Assembly (NCBI GenBank): GCA_004794655.1
Contig: SMMW01000634.1
Span: forward strand, 1,522,501 to 1,586,500
Direction: 5' to 3'
Source of the DNA: Marisa cornuarietis
Taxonomy: Eukaryota; Mollusca; Gastropoda; Architaenioglossa; Ampullariidae
DNA length: 64,000 bases
The position numbers were made by a program, and so were the translations under genes. Every line of letters begins with the position of its first letter. Position 1 is the first letter of the stretch. The notes beneath the pieces were generated by a model that saw nothing but the letters and a program-made list of their open reading frames with translations, did no database searches and was not told where the DNA came from. This document shows positions 1 through 11,500 of the stretch, piece after piece.

Positions 1-1070
1 CCAGCACCTGACTGCTCAGGTGCAGCAGTTTTTGGTGCCATTCACTCATCACCAAACAAAAGGCAGTGACTGAAGATTGAGAGCACTGCAGAAAAACACC
101 ATGCGACGATAAAAAAGGCTAAAAGCTGCTCCAGACTGCTTTTACTTTGTTTTATATTTCTACGCATTGAAATCAAAAGTAATTTAACCTGACAATCACG
201 TACGTATATATATAATTCGCTTCGGTATAACAATAGATTTTAATTTTGAATGATCATGTGAATGCTTTTCCACTTTTGAGTTAACCTGGGACATGTTATT
301 TTAGAAAGATTTATTAGTGTCATCACTGAAGATCAAAGAAGACTTAATGATTACTCATGTACCACACGCTATTGCTGGCCCCTATCTGAATTAATGTTCG
401 ACGATTTCCTATATGTGACTGATATATGAACACAAAAAATCAAAATTTTCGTCTCAGATAAATAGGTTTCGGCTTAAAAAAATATTACCTTTTATCTTTC
501 TTTAGATACCTCGCTGAAGATTCCTTTCATCAATAAGCAATTTGACTCATTAATTAAACGTGGATCGCGTAGTCTGCCATATTGTATAGTCATAGCAACT
601 GTAAGCATACTTCTACTTCCGGAACAAAGGTGCTTCACGCTGCGTATCATGCGATATGCAAATGAAACTCATAACCGTTTTGGAGGACAAAATTAGTCTC
701 TGCCTCTTACATTTTTGTTGCTTAGTGTTAACAGATGAGGTTCTGATCGGTTTGTTTTAATAGTAAAAGATAATCAGGGCTTAATATCATTGTTATAGTT
801 ACGTCAGTGCACCTCAGATGTGTTTGGACTTGCCCCTTTTTTAACGATCCATGGAAGTTACCAACAGTAGTAACGAAGTATGTAGTGACTAAGTGAGGGT
901 TTGTAAACGGCCTTGTAAATTTTAAACAGTTCTCGGTCGGCAATTGGCTCTGCCTCAAAATTCAATAAATATATTGTTTGTTTTAAAATGATAACTGTCG
1001 TCCTATCGATAGCGTTTTTGCAAAATTACATGTATATCTCGATCACTTCAAAAAAGAATGTGAAATGTAA

Positions 1071-1226
1071 CAGTGGCGTAGAAACCAGTGTGGGGAGGGG
1101 TAAAAGCCGCCCACTCAAAAAAAAAAAAAAAAAAAAAAAATTGACGGACAAGAATGTGAACATCGTTCACTGTTAGCATGAAGTTCTCACCCCCTCCCCT
1201 CGCAAAGTCGAGCATCTACGCCACTG
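1071..1226. mobile_element. miniature inverted-repeat element, copy 1 (hAT-like ends)
   Basis: It starts CAGTGGCGTAGAAACCAG and ends ATCTACGCCACTG; the outer 11 bases are perfect inverted repeats. The interior has an A(24) run and AAGAATGTGAACATCGTTCA, shared with the copy at 1786-1930. CAGTGGCG-type ends are common in hAT elements. No clear 8-bp target duplication is left. No coding capacity. Confidence 0.75.
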
Positions 1227-1444
1227 ATAACGGGCCCGGTAATCATTTTAATTTTTAGAGCTTTTTACGATCTTTAAATTCGTTTCTGATATACAGTAGT
1301 ACTGTAGGTAATCAGTACAACGTTATCAGTGTTTTATAAATACATAAACGGACACAAACAGCCGTCTTTTTTAAACAGATCGAACTATAGTTATACTTGA
1401 TTTTATTTATTTATTTATTTTTTACTTAACCCTAACCCTCAGCA

Positions 1445-1512
1445 GATAATAATAGTGAGGATTTATAAAGCACATTTCTCAACTGCAGAGTAGACGCAAT
1501 ACGCAAAAAGAA
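1445..1512 (+). repeat. TTTATAAAGCAC-type dispersed repeat fragment
   Basis: AATAATAGTGAGGATTTATA followed by AAGCACATTTCTC and CAGAGTAGACGCAATACGC. Related by eye to the fragments at 7650, 31990 and 60370; short and diverged. Confidence 0.45.
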
Positions 1513-1785
1513 TACAAATTCAAAATAAAATGTCGACGACAAAATCTTTAATTTAAAAAAAAATGTTTAAACAGAAAATCGCGTTTATGCTTCATTGTAA
1601 AATATGTTTTCTGCATGCGTATTGCCAGACGGTCAATTTTGTTTAAAATGTTGGCTGAACTTATTCAAATAGCACTGCTTAAAATAGGCAACTGAGCTTG
1701 CATAGGTATATAGTGTAGTATGTATAGTAGCTGTATCAGTCAGTCGTTCCTTGACTGCCGTTTCGGGGAGCACATGGATAGGAGT

Positions 1786-1930
1786 CAGTGGCGTAGGAAC
1801 CAGCGGGGCAAGGGGGCAGCCGCCCCCTCAAAAAAAGATACTGGGAAGGCAAGAATGTGAACGTCGTTCACTGTCAGCATGGAGTTGCCCCCACCCTATT
1901 TGTCGAGCATCTAATTCCTATACGCCACTG
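1786..1930. mobile_element. miniature inverted-repeat element, copy 2 (hAT-like ends)
   Basis: CAGTGGCGTAGGAACCAGCG ... CCTATACGCCACTG, the same family as 1071-1226: both share CAAAAAAA, AAGAATGTGAACRTCGTTCA, GTCGAGCATCTA and the same outer inverted repeat. It lies directly against the 3' end of a LINE relic. Confidence 0.75.
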
Positions 1931-1939
1931 TGAGTGGCA

Positions 1940-3690
1940 GCTGACAAGGCCCGCCACGGCGCCACTCTCGCGTACTTTGGGAGGACATAGTGAGCAGGTC
2001 CTGTACAGGACGACCAGTCCAGTCTTTGACGTTCATAAGCTATAGTTCTTCCTCTGGCCACCAAGGCGTCAACTACTCTCCAAGGTGCCTTGAAGAATAG
2101 TCTTCGACAAGATGTCGTGTCGGGTCACATGGTCAAAGAAGACCAACTTAAGGTCGCTTGAACGAACTTGCCCCTACGAACATGGGCAACCGTAATTCGT
2201 ACAATGTTGTTGGTTCTGTTTTATCTGTATGAGATATCGAGCAACCTCATCAGGCACTTGTTTTTGAATGCCTGGATTCTTCTTTCCGTTTAGGCGAGCA
2301 GAGTCCACGTGTCACATTCGTAGAGCAGGATCGCTACTACAAGGGATTTGTACAGATTGTACTTTGTAGTAAGCCTGATGTTATGGGTATGCCAGACCCT
2401 ATCCACCTTAGCCATTGCCACTGTTGTGGCTGTTATTCTGATGTGGATATCCGATGTGGAGCTGCCGTCCTTGGAAAGGGTGGCTCCCAATACTTGAAGC
2501 TGCATACTTCTTCGAGCTGTAGCCCGTTCATGTTTATATCTGTTTTACCGTTGCCATTGATCATAACTTTGTTATTTTCAGTGCTGGTCGCCATTCTACA
2601 TGCGTTCGAGCTGTCAGTCAGTCTGTTGGCAAGGTCTTGCAGTTCTTTGTTGGTGCATTCAAACAGACATAAAATCGTCTGCAAAGCGTAGGTGATACAG
2701 CTCGGCCTTCCGCCAATGAAAATGGAAGTGTAATGATCGTGGAGGGTTTCACGCATGATGTTCTCCAACAAGATATTAAACAGCACGAGTTATAGGGTCC
2801 ATACTTGACGTACACCTACTGTGATGCAAAAATAAGCTCCTGTTTGGTTATCCACTCATTGAGCTATTATATAGAACTTCGATGACTTGAACGAGGCCTT
2901 CTTCAATGTTGAATGTTCGCATCACATGCCATAGCATCTCGTGCCAGACTCTGTCGAATGCCTTCTTAAAGTCTATGAAATTTAGGGGTCGCGCTGATGC
3001 TGAAGATGCTTTCACTATAAGAATGCGACAGTTCAAGATCTGCTAAACTGTGCTTCTTTGTGGTCTGAAGCATCCTGTTCTTTCCCTATCAGTTCCTCCG
3101 CATTGGTGCTTATACGGTTCTGTATTACTTTCAGCATGACTTTGCTTGGGTGGCTGATAAGCCTTATGGTTCTATAGTTCTGACATTGTTTGCTGTTTCC
3201 TTTTGTTGGGGGAGGGGGAGAAATGTGAATATAGTGATTGCGTTCGTTCTTTGGGCCATTATTTGCGTTTCCAAACTCTTTGGCACAGAACAGTGAGGAC
3301 CTTTGTAGTTTCTTCTCCACACTGCCTGAGCAGCTCAGCACATTATCAACACCTGGCGACTTTCCTCCTTTCAGACTGCGTACAGCTTTTTGACCTCTTC
3401 CCGTAGGTCTATAGGTTCACTGTTTCTAGTCTGGTTGTTTTCAAGGATGTTGGCGTCAGTCTTCAGTTGAAAGTTGTACAGGTCTTTGCATTATTCAGTC
3501 AATCTGAAAAAAGTGGTCATCGCTCTCATCGACGACTGACATCTTGTGCTGATCTGTCTTAGTGTGGGTCCTTAGTAGTTTGTAGGCCTTTTTGCTGTCA
3601 CCTCGTGTCATTCCCTCCTCTATGTCCCGGCATTGGCTCTAATTCTTCCTAGCTGCCTTCATACTTTCTTGATGGCACAGCTCACTTCTT
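1940..3690 (-). pseudogene. RTE-type LINE reverse-transcriptase relic, copy 1
   Basis: Minus-strand reading, in several shifted frames, gives parts of a non-LTR reverse transcriptase. From 5' to 3': a segment with CQNYRTIRLISHPSKVMLK (about 3120-3190), FIDFKKAFDRVWHEMLWHV (about 2920-2975), NIEEGLVQVIEVLY (about 2865-2905), the catalytic FADD (2674-2685), then NGLQLEEVCSFKY and LTTKYNLYKSLVVAILLYEC (about 2305-2365). The 3' part (about 1940-2290) matches the C-terminal region by similarity to the copy at 40150. Frameshifts and stops break it into at least five pieces, so it is dead. Typical of RTE/BovB-like elements of invertebrates. Confidence 0.85.
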
Positions 3691-3699
3691 TGTATTTGA

Positions 3700-5380
3700 A
3701 AGCTGCTTCACTTTTTTTCTCTCTCTCTCTTCTAGGCCCTCCTTTGGTCATCAAAATCTCTTGGCATATACACTTGAAGCGCCCATCTCTCCAAGTGAAC
3801 TACAGTCAGTGGGTCTGCCACGAAAAACACGTAGGCACTGGGCCCTGACCGGTACTTTCGTCGTGGAAAGTCTTCGCCCGCTGATGCCGTGTTAGCATCA
3901 TAATTTTATGTAGGGATTTACTCCCTTAGCCTTTATATCTTTCCAGGATTACCCCCAGTTAAGGAAGTGGGGCCGTTTTTCCTTGGCTAAGATTGTGGTA
4001 CAAAAAATGGCGCCAGCTGATCCAGAAATGGCGGCAGCGGTGAACACATGGCCAATCAAAGTTTGAATAAAACATTTTAAACTTACGGTCTTGTAAAACC
4101 TATCTATTTGTAGTTTGAAAACATATTCAGACCTTCAAAAAGACAAAAATATATGAGACAGATAAAAGATAAGGTAATCCTACTGCTACTTCTCCATTTA
4201 AGTAACTATATGTGAGAGAGTAAGCAAAGTAAGTAAAAAAAAAAAAAAAAGCAACAGAAACATATTCCCTGAACAAGGATAAATACAGTAAGTATTCCAG
4301 CAGTGTCGGCATTTTTTTTCTATATTTAACTTATATTTTAATGAAAATAATCAAGGTGCTACGGCAGCAGCTGCATGATCGAGTATTCGATCACTTGGTC
4401 GTCTGCAACAGCGAATCGAAATGTGATTGTGGTCGTGTGCCTGTATAGGAAATTAATGGCACTGGGATTAGGATAAACCCACACTTCTTTGTCTCTTCAG
4501 CGTCCAACCATTTAAAAAACAACAACAACAACAAAAATAATCATTATGACTGTTGCGTTAGCATCGAATGCCTTTCCGATAACGGCGACCGAGCGTCCAA
4601 CCGATCGGAAACTATAAACCGTTCGCGCACGTTTTGATGACATAATCTTTTGCAAAGAATTGTGGAAATGAGTGTCCTTTTAGACATTTCACTTCTTTGA
4701 GCACGGTTTAAAATTCGCACCCCATCCCTGTCACCTAGGCTCTAGATTGCAATGTGCGCGCACATTGACAGAGAAAATTAGTCATAAGCCAAGGATACAT
4801 ATGCCTATATATGCTTCAGACAACTATCACTAAAATCTGCTAAATTTCCATAAATTAGGGAGTCAATATAGATAATTTATTGCCATCGTACTGTATACTA
4901 AAATACACTAGAAAACTCGAAGAGGGTTCTGCAACAGCGTTAGTATGGTACTCCCTTTGAGCTATAACTGCGCTGTAACGTGCAGAGAGAGAGAGAGAAT
5001 CGACTAAAAGAACCTATAAACTCTGCTTGCAAATTGAACTCATTTTGTCTGCTACCAAAGGTTATGCACGAGAACTAACGCTCAGCAAATGATGATTACA
5101 CTGTCAGAACTACGCCCCCCCCCCTTAAAAAATGCTACTGCGATCGAGTACGTAGATCCACTATATATAGGCCTATAGTCAAAAGGTTTTTTGTATTTTT
5201 TTTTAAGTAAACAAGTTATTAGCTAGTTTGAGAAAGCTCACTGAGGTTTTCCTTAATCATATCATTCTAGCTGCTTCCAGTTTTTTTGTTTTGTTTTGTT
5301 TGAATATTTAAGTTGGTTTCTGACTGGGGTTGTATATCATATTATTTGTGTTTACGGACTAAAACGAGGTCAGTGGAAGT
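3700..5380. other. intergenic between LINE relic and NDRG promoter
   Basis: I see no gene here. Contents are an A15 run (about 4237), a short GA run (about 4988-5000) and a C9 run (about 5115). Short frames are without recognisable domains. Confidence 0.6.
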
Positions 5381-5406
5381 GCGTCAACGCCGTGGAGCTC
5401 GCATTG

Positions 5407-5414
5407 TTTAAATA
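5407..5414 (+). promoter_or_regulatory. candidate TATA-like box of the NDRG gene
   Basis: TTTAAATA lies in a short GC-rich, CpG-bearing patch (about 5380-5460) about 97 bases before the start codon. A transcription start about 30 bases downstream would give a 5' UTR of roughly 65 bases. Only the sequence match and position support this; there is no transcript evidence. Confidence 0.35.
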
Positions 5415-5503
5415 CTGCGGCGCTCGCTAGCAACTCGGATACCTCGGGTCGACTGTGTTTTCCAGTGGACTGTTTCACTTCAGCTGCTGCACACGACAAC
5501 AAA

Positions 5504-5518
5504 ATGTCGGTCTACGAG
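5504..5518 (+). CDS. NDRG: NDRG exon 1 (residues 1-5, MSVYE)
   Basis: The start ATG has A at -3 (AAAATGT context) and follows a GC-rich leader. Five codons end at a strong donor, GAG|gtaagt. The exon ends in phase 0 and joins exon 2 in frame. Such a short first coding exon is typical of NDRG genes with alternative first exons, so other N-termini are possible. Confidence 0.75.
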
Positions 5519-8500
5519 GTAAGTGATGTGTGCGATCGCAGAGCTGCTTCTCAATTTGGAAAATTAGTGCAGACTAATGACCTTGAGTCTGGAAGTTGGT
5601 CTGGTGCTGTCTTGTTGCTGTTGCTAGTGGTATATCATTGCTGACGCTATAGTAACAATGTTTACAAACGATTAGGGGCCTAAATGCGTGATACATTATC
5701 GGTATCTGTATTAATGCATAGTGACAGTCCTAGCATATATGATGATTTTGTATATTGCAGCAAAGAGAAATTTCGGCACCAAGGGTGGGGCGATTCAAGG
5801 TTTTCATTCAGGTACGTGGTTACATATCAGATTGCTTCCATGCAGTGGTAAATACGACGTGACCAGGTAACGTGCATGCACGATATGAAATCATGCACAG
5901 TCTGGTGCATGAGATTTGAAGCACGTGCATGCACTATCTGGTGCATGAGATTTGACGCATCTGCATGATGTTGCATCAAGTATACTCTGTGTTAGGCTTT
6001 TGCATCAGGGAACATCACGAGATTTACCTCTAAACATTTTGTGCATTTCGATTCATATATTTCATTCATTATTAGTTTTTCAATAACTAGAATAAACTGA
6101 TTGCTCTTATGTAACGATATCAGACTTTCCATATTTTGATTGCTACTTGAAGCGAGCGCATAGGACATACAATTTGAACGTGAAATAATTGGTAGAAAAC
6201 AGGTTCCAGTTTAATTTAAATCTTAAGATTAAATTTTGCCTTATCGGAGGTTCACAAAAATTGTGTCTCATGTATCTTCCCATGAAAAATAAAAGAAATT
6301 CACATGGTTTCTAAAGGACAATAAAAATGGAGGAAAAGCAAACACATATTCTGTTGAAGGAGGTAATCAAAACCTAGAACATTCATAGATGTTAAGGTAT
6401 CAAAGCAGCAGAAAACAAGTGAATGGGCAGGTAGTGTAGTAGATGCCAGGTAATATAAGTTATGTTTTTAAGATACAGCAACATGACGAAATGTGCATAT
6501 AACAATTAGAAACTCAACTTTTTAAAATAAAACTGTCTGAACCACTTGGATGTGCGAGATAGATGTGTGCTTTTCAGACTCTAATAAGAAGAAGCAAATT
6601 AGCGCGGCTAGAAATAATCACCTTAGGTCAAAAAGAACATTGAGTGCTAGCACTAATTACCAAAGGGAATTCTTGAGGGAGATCAAGACAAGGTATGGCT
6701 AGGAATATTGTTACCTCAGCCCTGTAGTGTCCTGGCTAGGCAAGGCAAGGCTCTGCTGTAGTAGTGTAGCAGATGTCATGCTAGGCTTAGGCAGTGCTCA
6801 GCTGCAGTAGGCAGGTGATAATTGCTCTGGAGCAAGGTGAAGCCACTAAAAGTGGAATACAGTGCAAGAAATTAAAAACATTGAGAATCAAAGTGTTGAA
6901 AGATTGGCAAGAACGAAATGTTTGTTGCCTTAATTATGTCCACAATGATTACATTGTGACGTCTCAGAGTCTGTGCCTATGTGATGTTCAGTAATGTTTT
7001 TTTTTCTCACACTACAGACCATTTTATGATGAAAACAAAGCATTGTTAAAGGAACAACTGACATTGCAAAATTGTACAGTGGATGCGAACTTAAAAATAA
7101 TATTTACAGTGCCACCACACTAATTTTGATTAGTATTTATATTGAGACATACCACTTGTAAATTCATGAGCATATGATTTATTGTGATCATAATTTTTAT
7201 TTATAATACATATATATCATATCATGGGTATATTAATCAGTTTTAGAAGTGGTTTATATATTTTTATGTAAAAATGATGATTAGAAATTTGTAACAGTTG
7301 CATAAACTTCTTTCTTTTATTAGAATACATGAACTATATCACTTTTCATCGTCACTGCTATGGATACCCTATGTAATACATGAATTAAACTATTAAGTCA
7401 TGCCTGAAAGTAATTACACTTAGACAAGACTGCAAAGTGCCATAAAATCTGTTTTGCTCTTCTGTTTTCCTGTAGGCATTGTTCTGCAGTTAATGACATG
7501 TTGCAAATTACTCTATTAAAAATAAGGTCAGGCTTAAATGGGAGGAAGAACTGATTTCAGATTTCAATCTTAACAGTATGAAGAACAATATCTCTGGTTG
7601 CATTTTCTCGCATGGTATTTTTCTTATCCCTTGCTTTAGTCTTATGACATGGTGATGAAAATAATACAGTGCATTTATATAGCACCTTTCCCTAAAACCC
7701 AAAGACCGACTCTGCATTTTAATACAGTAATAATAATGGTTATTTATAAAACGCTTTACCTGACTATCAAAGGCAGCTCAAAGCTTTACAGATTTAAAAC
7801 ATACAAAAAAAGGACTGACATTTAAAGTGCATCATTCTAGTTTGTCTGTGCTGGACATAAAAATATTCAACCCTCTCTCTTGCACAGATGCATACATAAA
7901 TATATCAAATAAACAGAGCATGCAGTTAGTACTCAAACAAGTTGCATTTGTGTTGGTGTGAGAGTGAGAGAGAGTGCATGTATTTTTTTACTTGTGTGCA
8001 TGTTTGATGTATACAAATCTACCTCTCATTGGAATGCTTACATATACATTATATATATAGCTGAACTTTTGTACTGGACCAGCATCTATGAGTGCACCAT
8101 TCAAAATGTTTGAAAAGATGAAGAATTGAAGCATTCTCAGATTTTGACGAATCAAGTTTTCATATAAATTTTAGTACTGCTTCAGGGAATTTTAGGAGGT
8201 ATTTTATGAATATTGGACGTTTGGTAAAAAAAGCTTGTCTGAATGCACTGGGATGGTTTAAAATTGTGTAATATTTCTAGCATAGTTGAGGAAGCAGAAA
8301 ACAGTCCTTGTACTTCATGTAAGTGTTATACTACCACCTGTGGGACAAGATGGATTAGGAGTGGGAGGGGGGTAGGGGGAGGTAGGAGAATGTTTACAGC
8401 TAGCATGCTGTTAACCTCAGCAAAAAAAAAAAAAAACCCAACTGGGTTGAGTGACAGGTCACCTTGGAGAACAGGCCTGAAGGGCAGGTAGGCGTGTACA

Positions 8501-11500
8501 TTCACATGTTGTTTGTGACACTGGAGCCAGGAGGAGCATAGACACACCAGTCTCAAAACACAACTTCAGATGAGGCTAGGCATAATGTATTTATGATCAG
8601 GGTGTTTTCATCATGGTTGTGATAAAGGTTGTGGCTCTGGTTATGATATGATACGCAGTATTTTGACCAGGTCTGACAGCTTTGGATAATAGGGCCATGT
8701 ATAGGGTTGTTACTATTCTAGCTTATGACAAAACAAATTTGACAAAGTTTGAAGGGTTTTCTTCAGTCAACATCCCCCAACCCCCAGCTATAATATAGTT
8801 TCTAGTCAGTAAGTTTTTTTTTTTCAAAGATAGTAAACAGAGCTAGTTCTTATTTTACATCAAGAGAAACAATTTCTTAGTTAGTTCCCATCTCTTAGGA
8901 GAGTATTTGAAATGATGGAACCACAAATAGTTAAAGATTTGTTTACTTCAGCCTGAAAGTGATTGGATGCATAATTATTTTGTGTGAAGGAGTATTGGCA
9001 GTTTAAATATGCATATTTTTTCTAGTTCTATTCCAGTAATTATGCTCCCTTGGCACAAAGTCTCCAAAAGTCATGGGAAAAAGGAAATGACTTTCAGGGA
9101 CTGGAATAGTCATGGAATCAATCAGTTTAGGTCTTAAAAAGTATTAAAATTTGAAAAGGCTGGCATACCCTCATACTATTTATATAAACAATTTTCCCAC
9201 ATCAAAAATAAAAGTTGAATGCAGTACCTAGACAACATTTTTTATTTAAATGAACTCGAGTTAACCTATTCAATGAACATAGATCTTATATAAGACAAAG
9301 AAATGCTACAGCATTGTAGACTACATTAATTTGAAGCTTTTTTTAATTATTGCTGTTTCCAGTGGACAGTGATCTTCAAGTAGGTATGAAAATGAAAAGT
9401 CTGGAGTTTTGTTTAAGCAATAGTGTACGAACCCAGTAGGATGTGTGTGTGTGTAGATTGTGGTGAGTGTGCTGGTGTGATTGCACGTCTGTGTATATAC
9501 ATGCTTGTTTGCAAATGGGTATGCATGCTTGCGGTATGTGGTTATGGCCTCGAAATTGCATTGAATGTCAAGTTCACCCTGTTGCTTGTCTTTAAACTGA
9601 TTTTAGGTAGTCTGTTTGGAGGAACAACCACAAGTACAGGATTGTATATAAATAAAATAATTATATATAGAAATTATAATTTATGCCATGTCAGTAAGAA
9701 ATATGGTTAGGATTTACGACCTTTTATGCTTATGATTACAATAAATTAAATTTTCTTGGAATGCTATGTTAAAAATGAAGTTTAGCTGGCTTAATGATGT
9801 ATGTTAACGTCAGTTTTAGGTACCATTCTGTGCCTTGAAAACATACAAGAGTGCAGTTATGCATGGTGAAGTGTCTGTGTGACGGTGTGCACTAAAGCTA
9901 CTTATAGGAAAGTGATTTGATGTATCAAGCAAAGCAGGAAGTTTTAAATGGATTTAAAATCAATTTTGGAATACTATGTGCAGTCTTGGCTTATTTTTAT
10001 CTGATATAGCTAAATTGTAGAAGATGGCAAAGCATGATATAACATTTGTTTTATATGTTTATTATTACATTGTACTGGAATTCTGTCTTATCTGATGGCT
10101 GTGTGATTCATTCAGAAAGTAGTATATAACTGTTCATTTTTATTAAGTAAATAGCTTTTAGAGTTAAAACTTATTTATTTTACTTTCAAGTGAATCCCGA
10201 ATGGTTCTTTTAAAAAAATGTTTTAATTTTTTTGTTGGAAAATATGATGCTTATATTTTTGCTTCCCAGCATACCATCATCTCAAAGCTTTGTGTCCTGA
10301 TTTTCAGTCATCCAAGGTAATGAAAATGAAGTTTGTTAATTATAGAACAAAGTATTTGGTAAAGAAAGAAATCTGGCGACATGATGGCAGAATAGGTGAC
10401 AGATCATGTGGTGAAAGCCTCTTGGAACTGATTTTTCTTTGTCTTGCGGCATGACAAAAATTTAAGAGAAAATTTATTTTAGGAACAGTTGCTAAAGTTT
10501 TCTTACAGGTTTTGGCTCTGACATATAAGTTTAGAACAGCTTAGTTATTTTACATTATGTGAATTGGTAATCATATTGCCATCATGCATTGCTTCTCGAT
10601 GTCACCCCAGTTATTGTGCTATTCCCCATTCTTCCTCTCATTTCGAAGGATAAAAATTGTTAGATGTACTTAAAGGAACTACTGGTGAAATATTTACAAT
10701 TTGATTGTTGTGAGATAAACAAAGTTTATGTTCTTAAGCTGCAATAACATTTTATATGGATTAAAAAAAATATCTAAGGATGTAGCAATATATGTATATG
10801 TGTGTGTGTATTCATTAGAAAGGGAGCATGTATATGTTTAGATATGTGTTACACGAAATAACCCATAACATTTTCTAAAACAGAATCTGAGTGACATTGA
10901 GCACCACATGCTAACTGAAACTGAATTGAAAGTCTTACCACTAAATCAAAATAACAGAGGTCAGTGGTCTCACAAATTCACTTCCAGTTCAAAACAATGT
11001 TTTGGTGGAGAAAACATGTTTAAAAGATGATCATTTTACGGTTGGGGAAGTGCAGGCCATGATTTTTGCATATTTTCTGTGCACATATACTTCACATAAT
11101 TAGGTTTTATACTCAGTACTTGTTTGGTGTTTTTGGTATATGTAAATTTCAGGATTTGATGCATGCCATTCCTCCATGTGCAGTTAAAATGTGGTACTTT
11201 TCTTTTTAATACTATATTTCTAAATAGAGTTCAAACTAAGAGATTTTTTTAAGTAATGTGCCTTACAGTTTGTCAAAGAGCAAAGTGCTTACTGCAACTT
11301 GCAAAAATATGGCAGGTCAGTTTTTTTTCTGTGTTGGATGCCTGCAACCCTAGAATGTTGCAGGGATACACTATTACTGGGGTCAGAACATTTCAGTGTT
11401 CACATGGCTGAAGATGATGTCATGACCCTTAGGAATAACTTCCACCATTTTGTTTGTACAAGCCTTGGTTGCTGAGAGCATCATGTATATTTTCAGTAAC

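Noticed and set aside
3..23. Perfect hairpin GCACCTGA-CTGC-TCAGGTGC at the window edge
   Set aside because: An 8-bp stem is expected by chance at this scale and the left context is missing; it may be part of a larger element outside.
1427..1440. CCCTAACCCT telomere-like motif
   Set aside because: Only about two units, too short to mean anything.
9055..9180. AAAGTCATGGGAAAA...TAGTCATGGAATC repeat-like text in NDRG intron 2
   Set aside because: It resembles dispersed repeats by eye, but no ends or second copy were found in the window.
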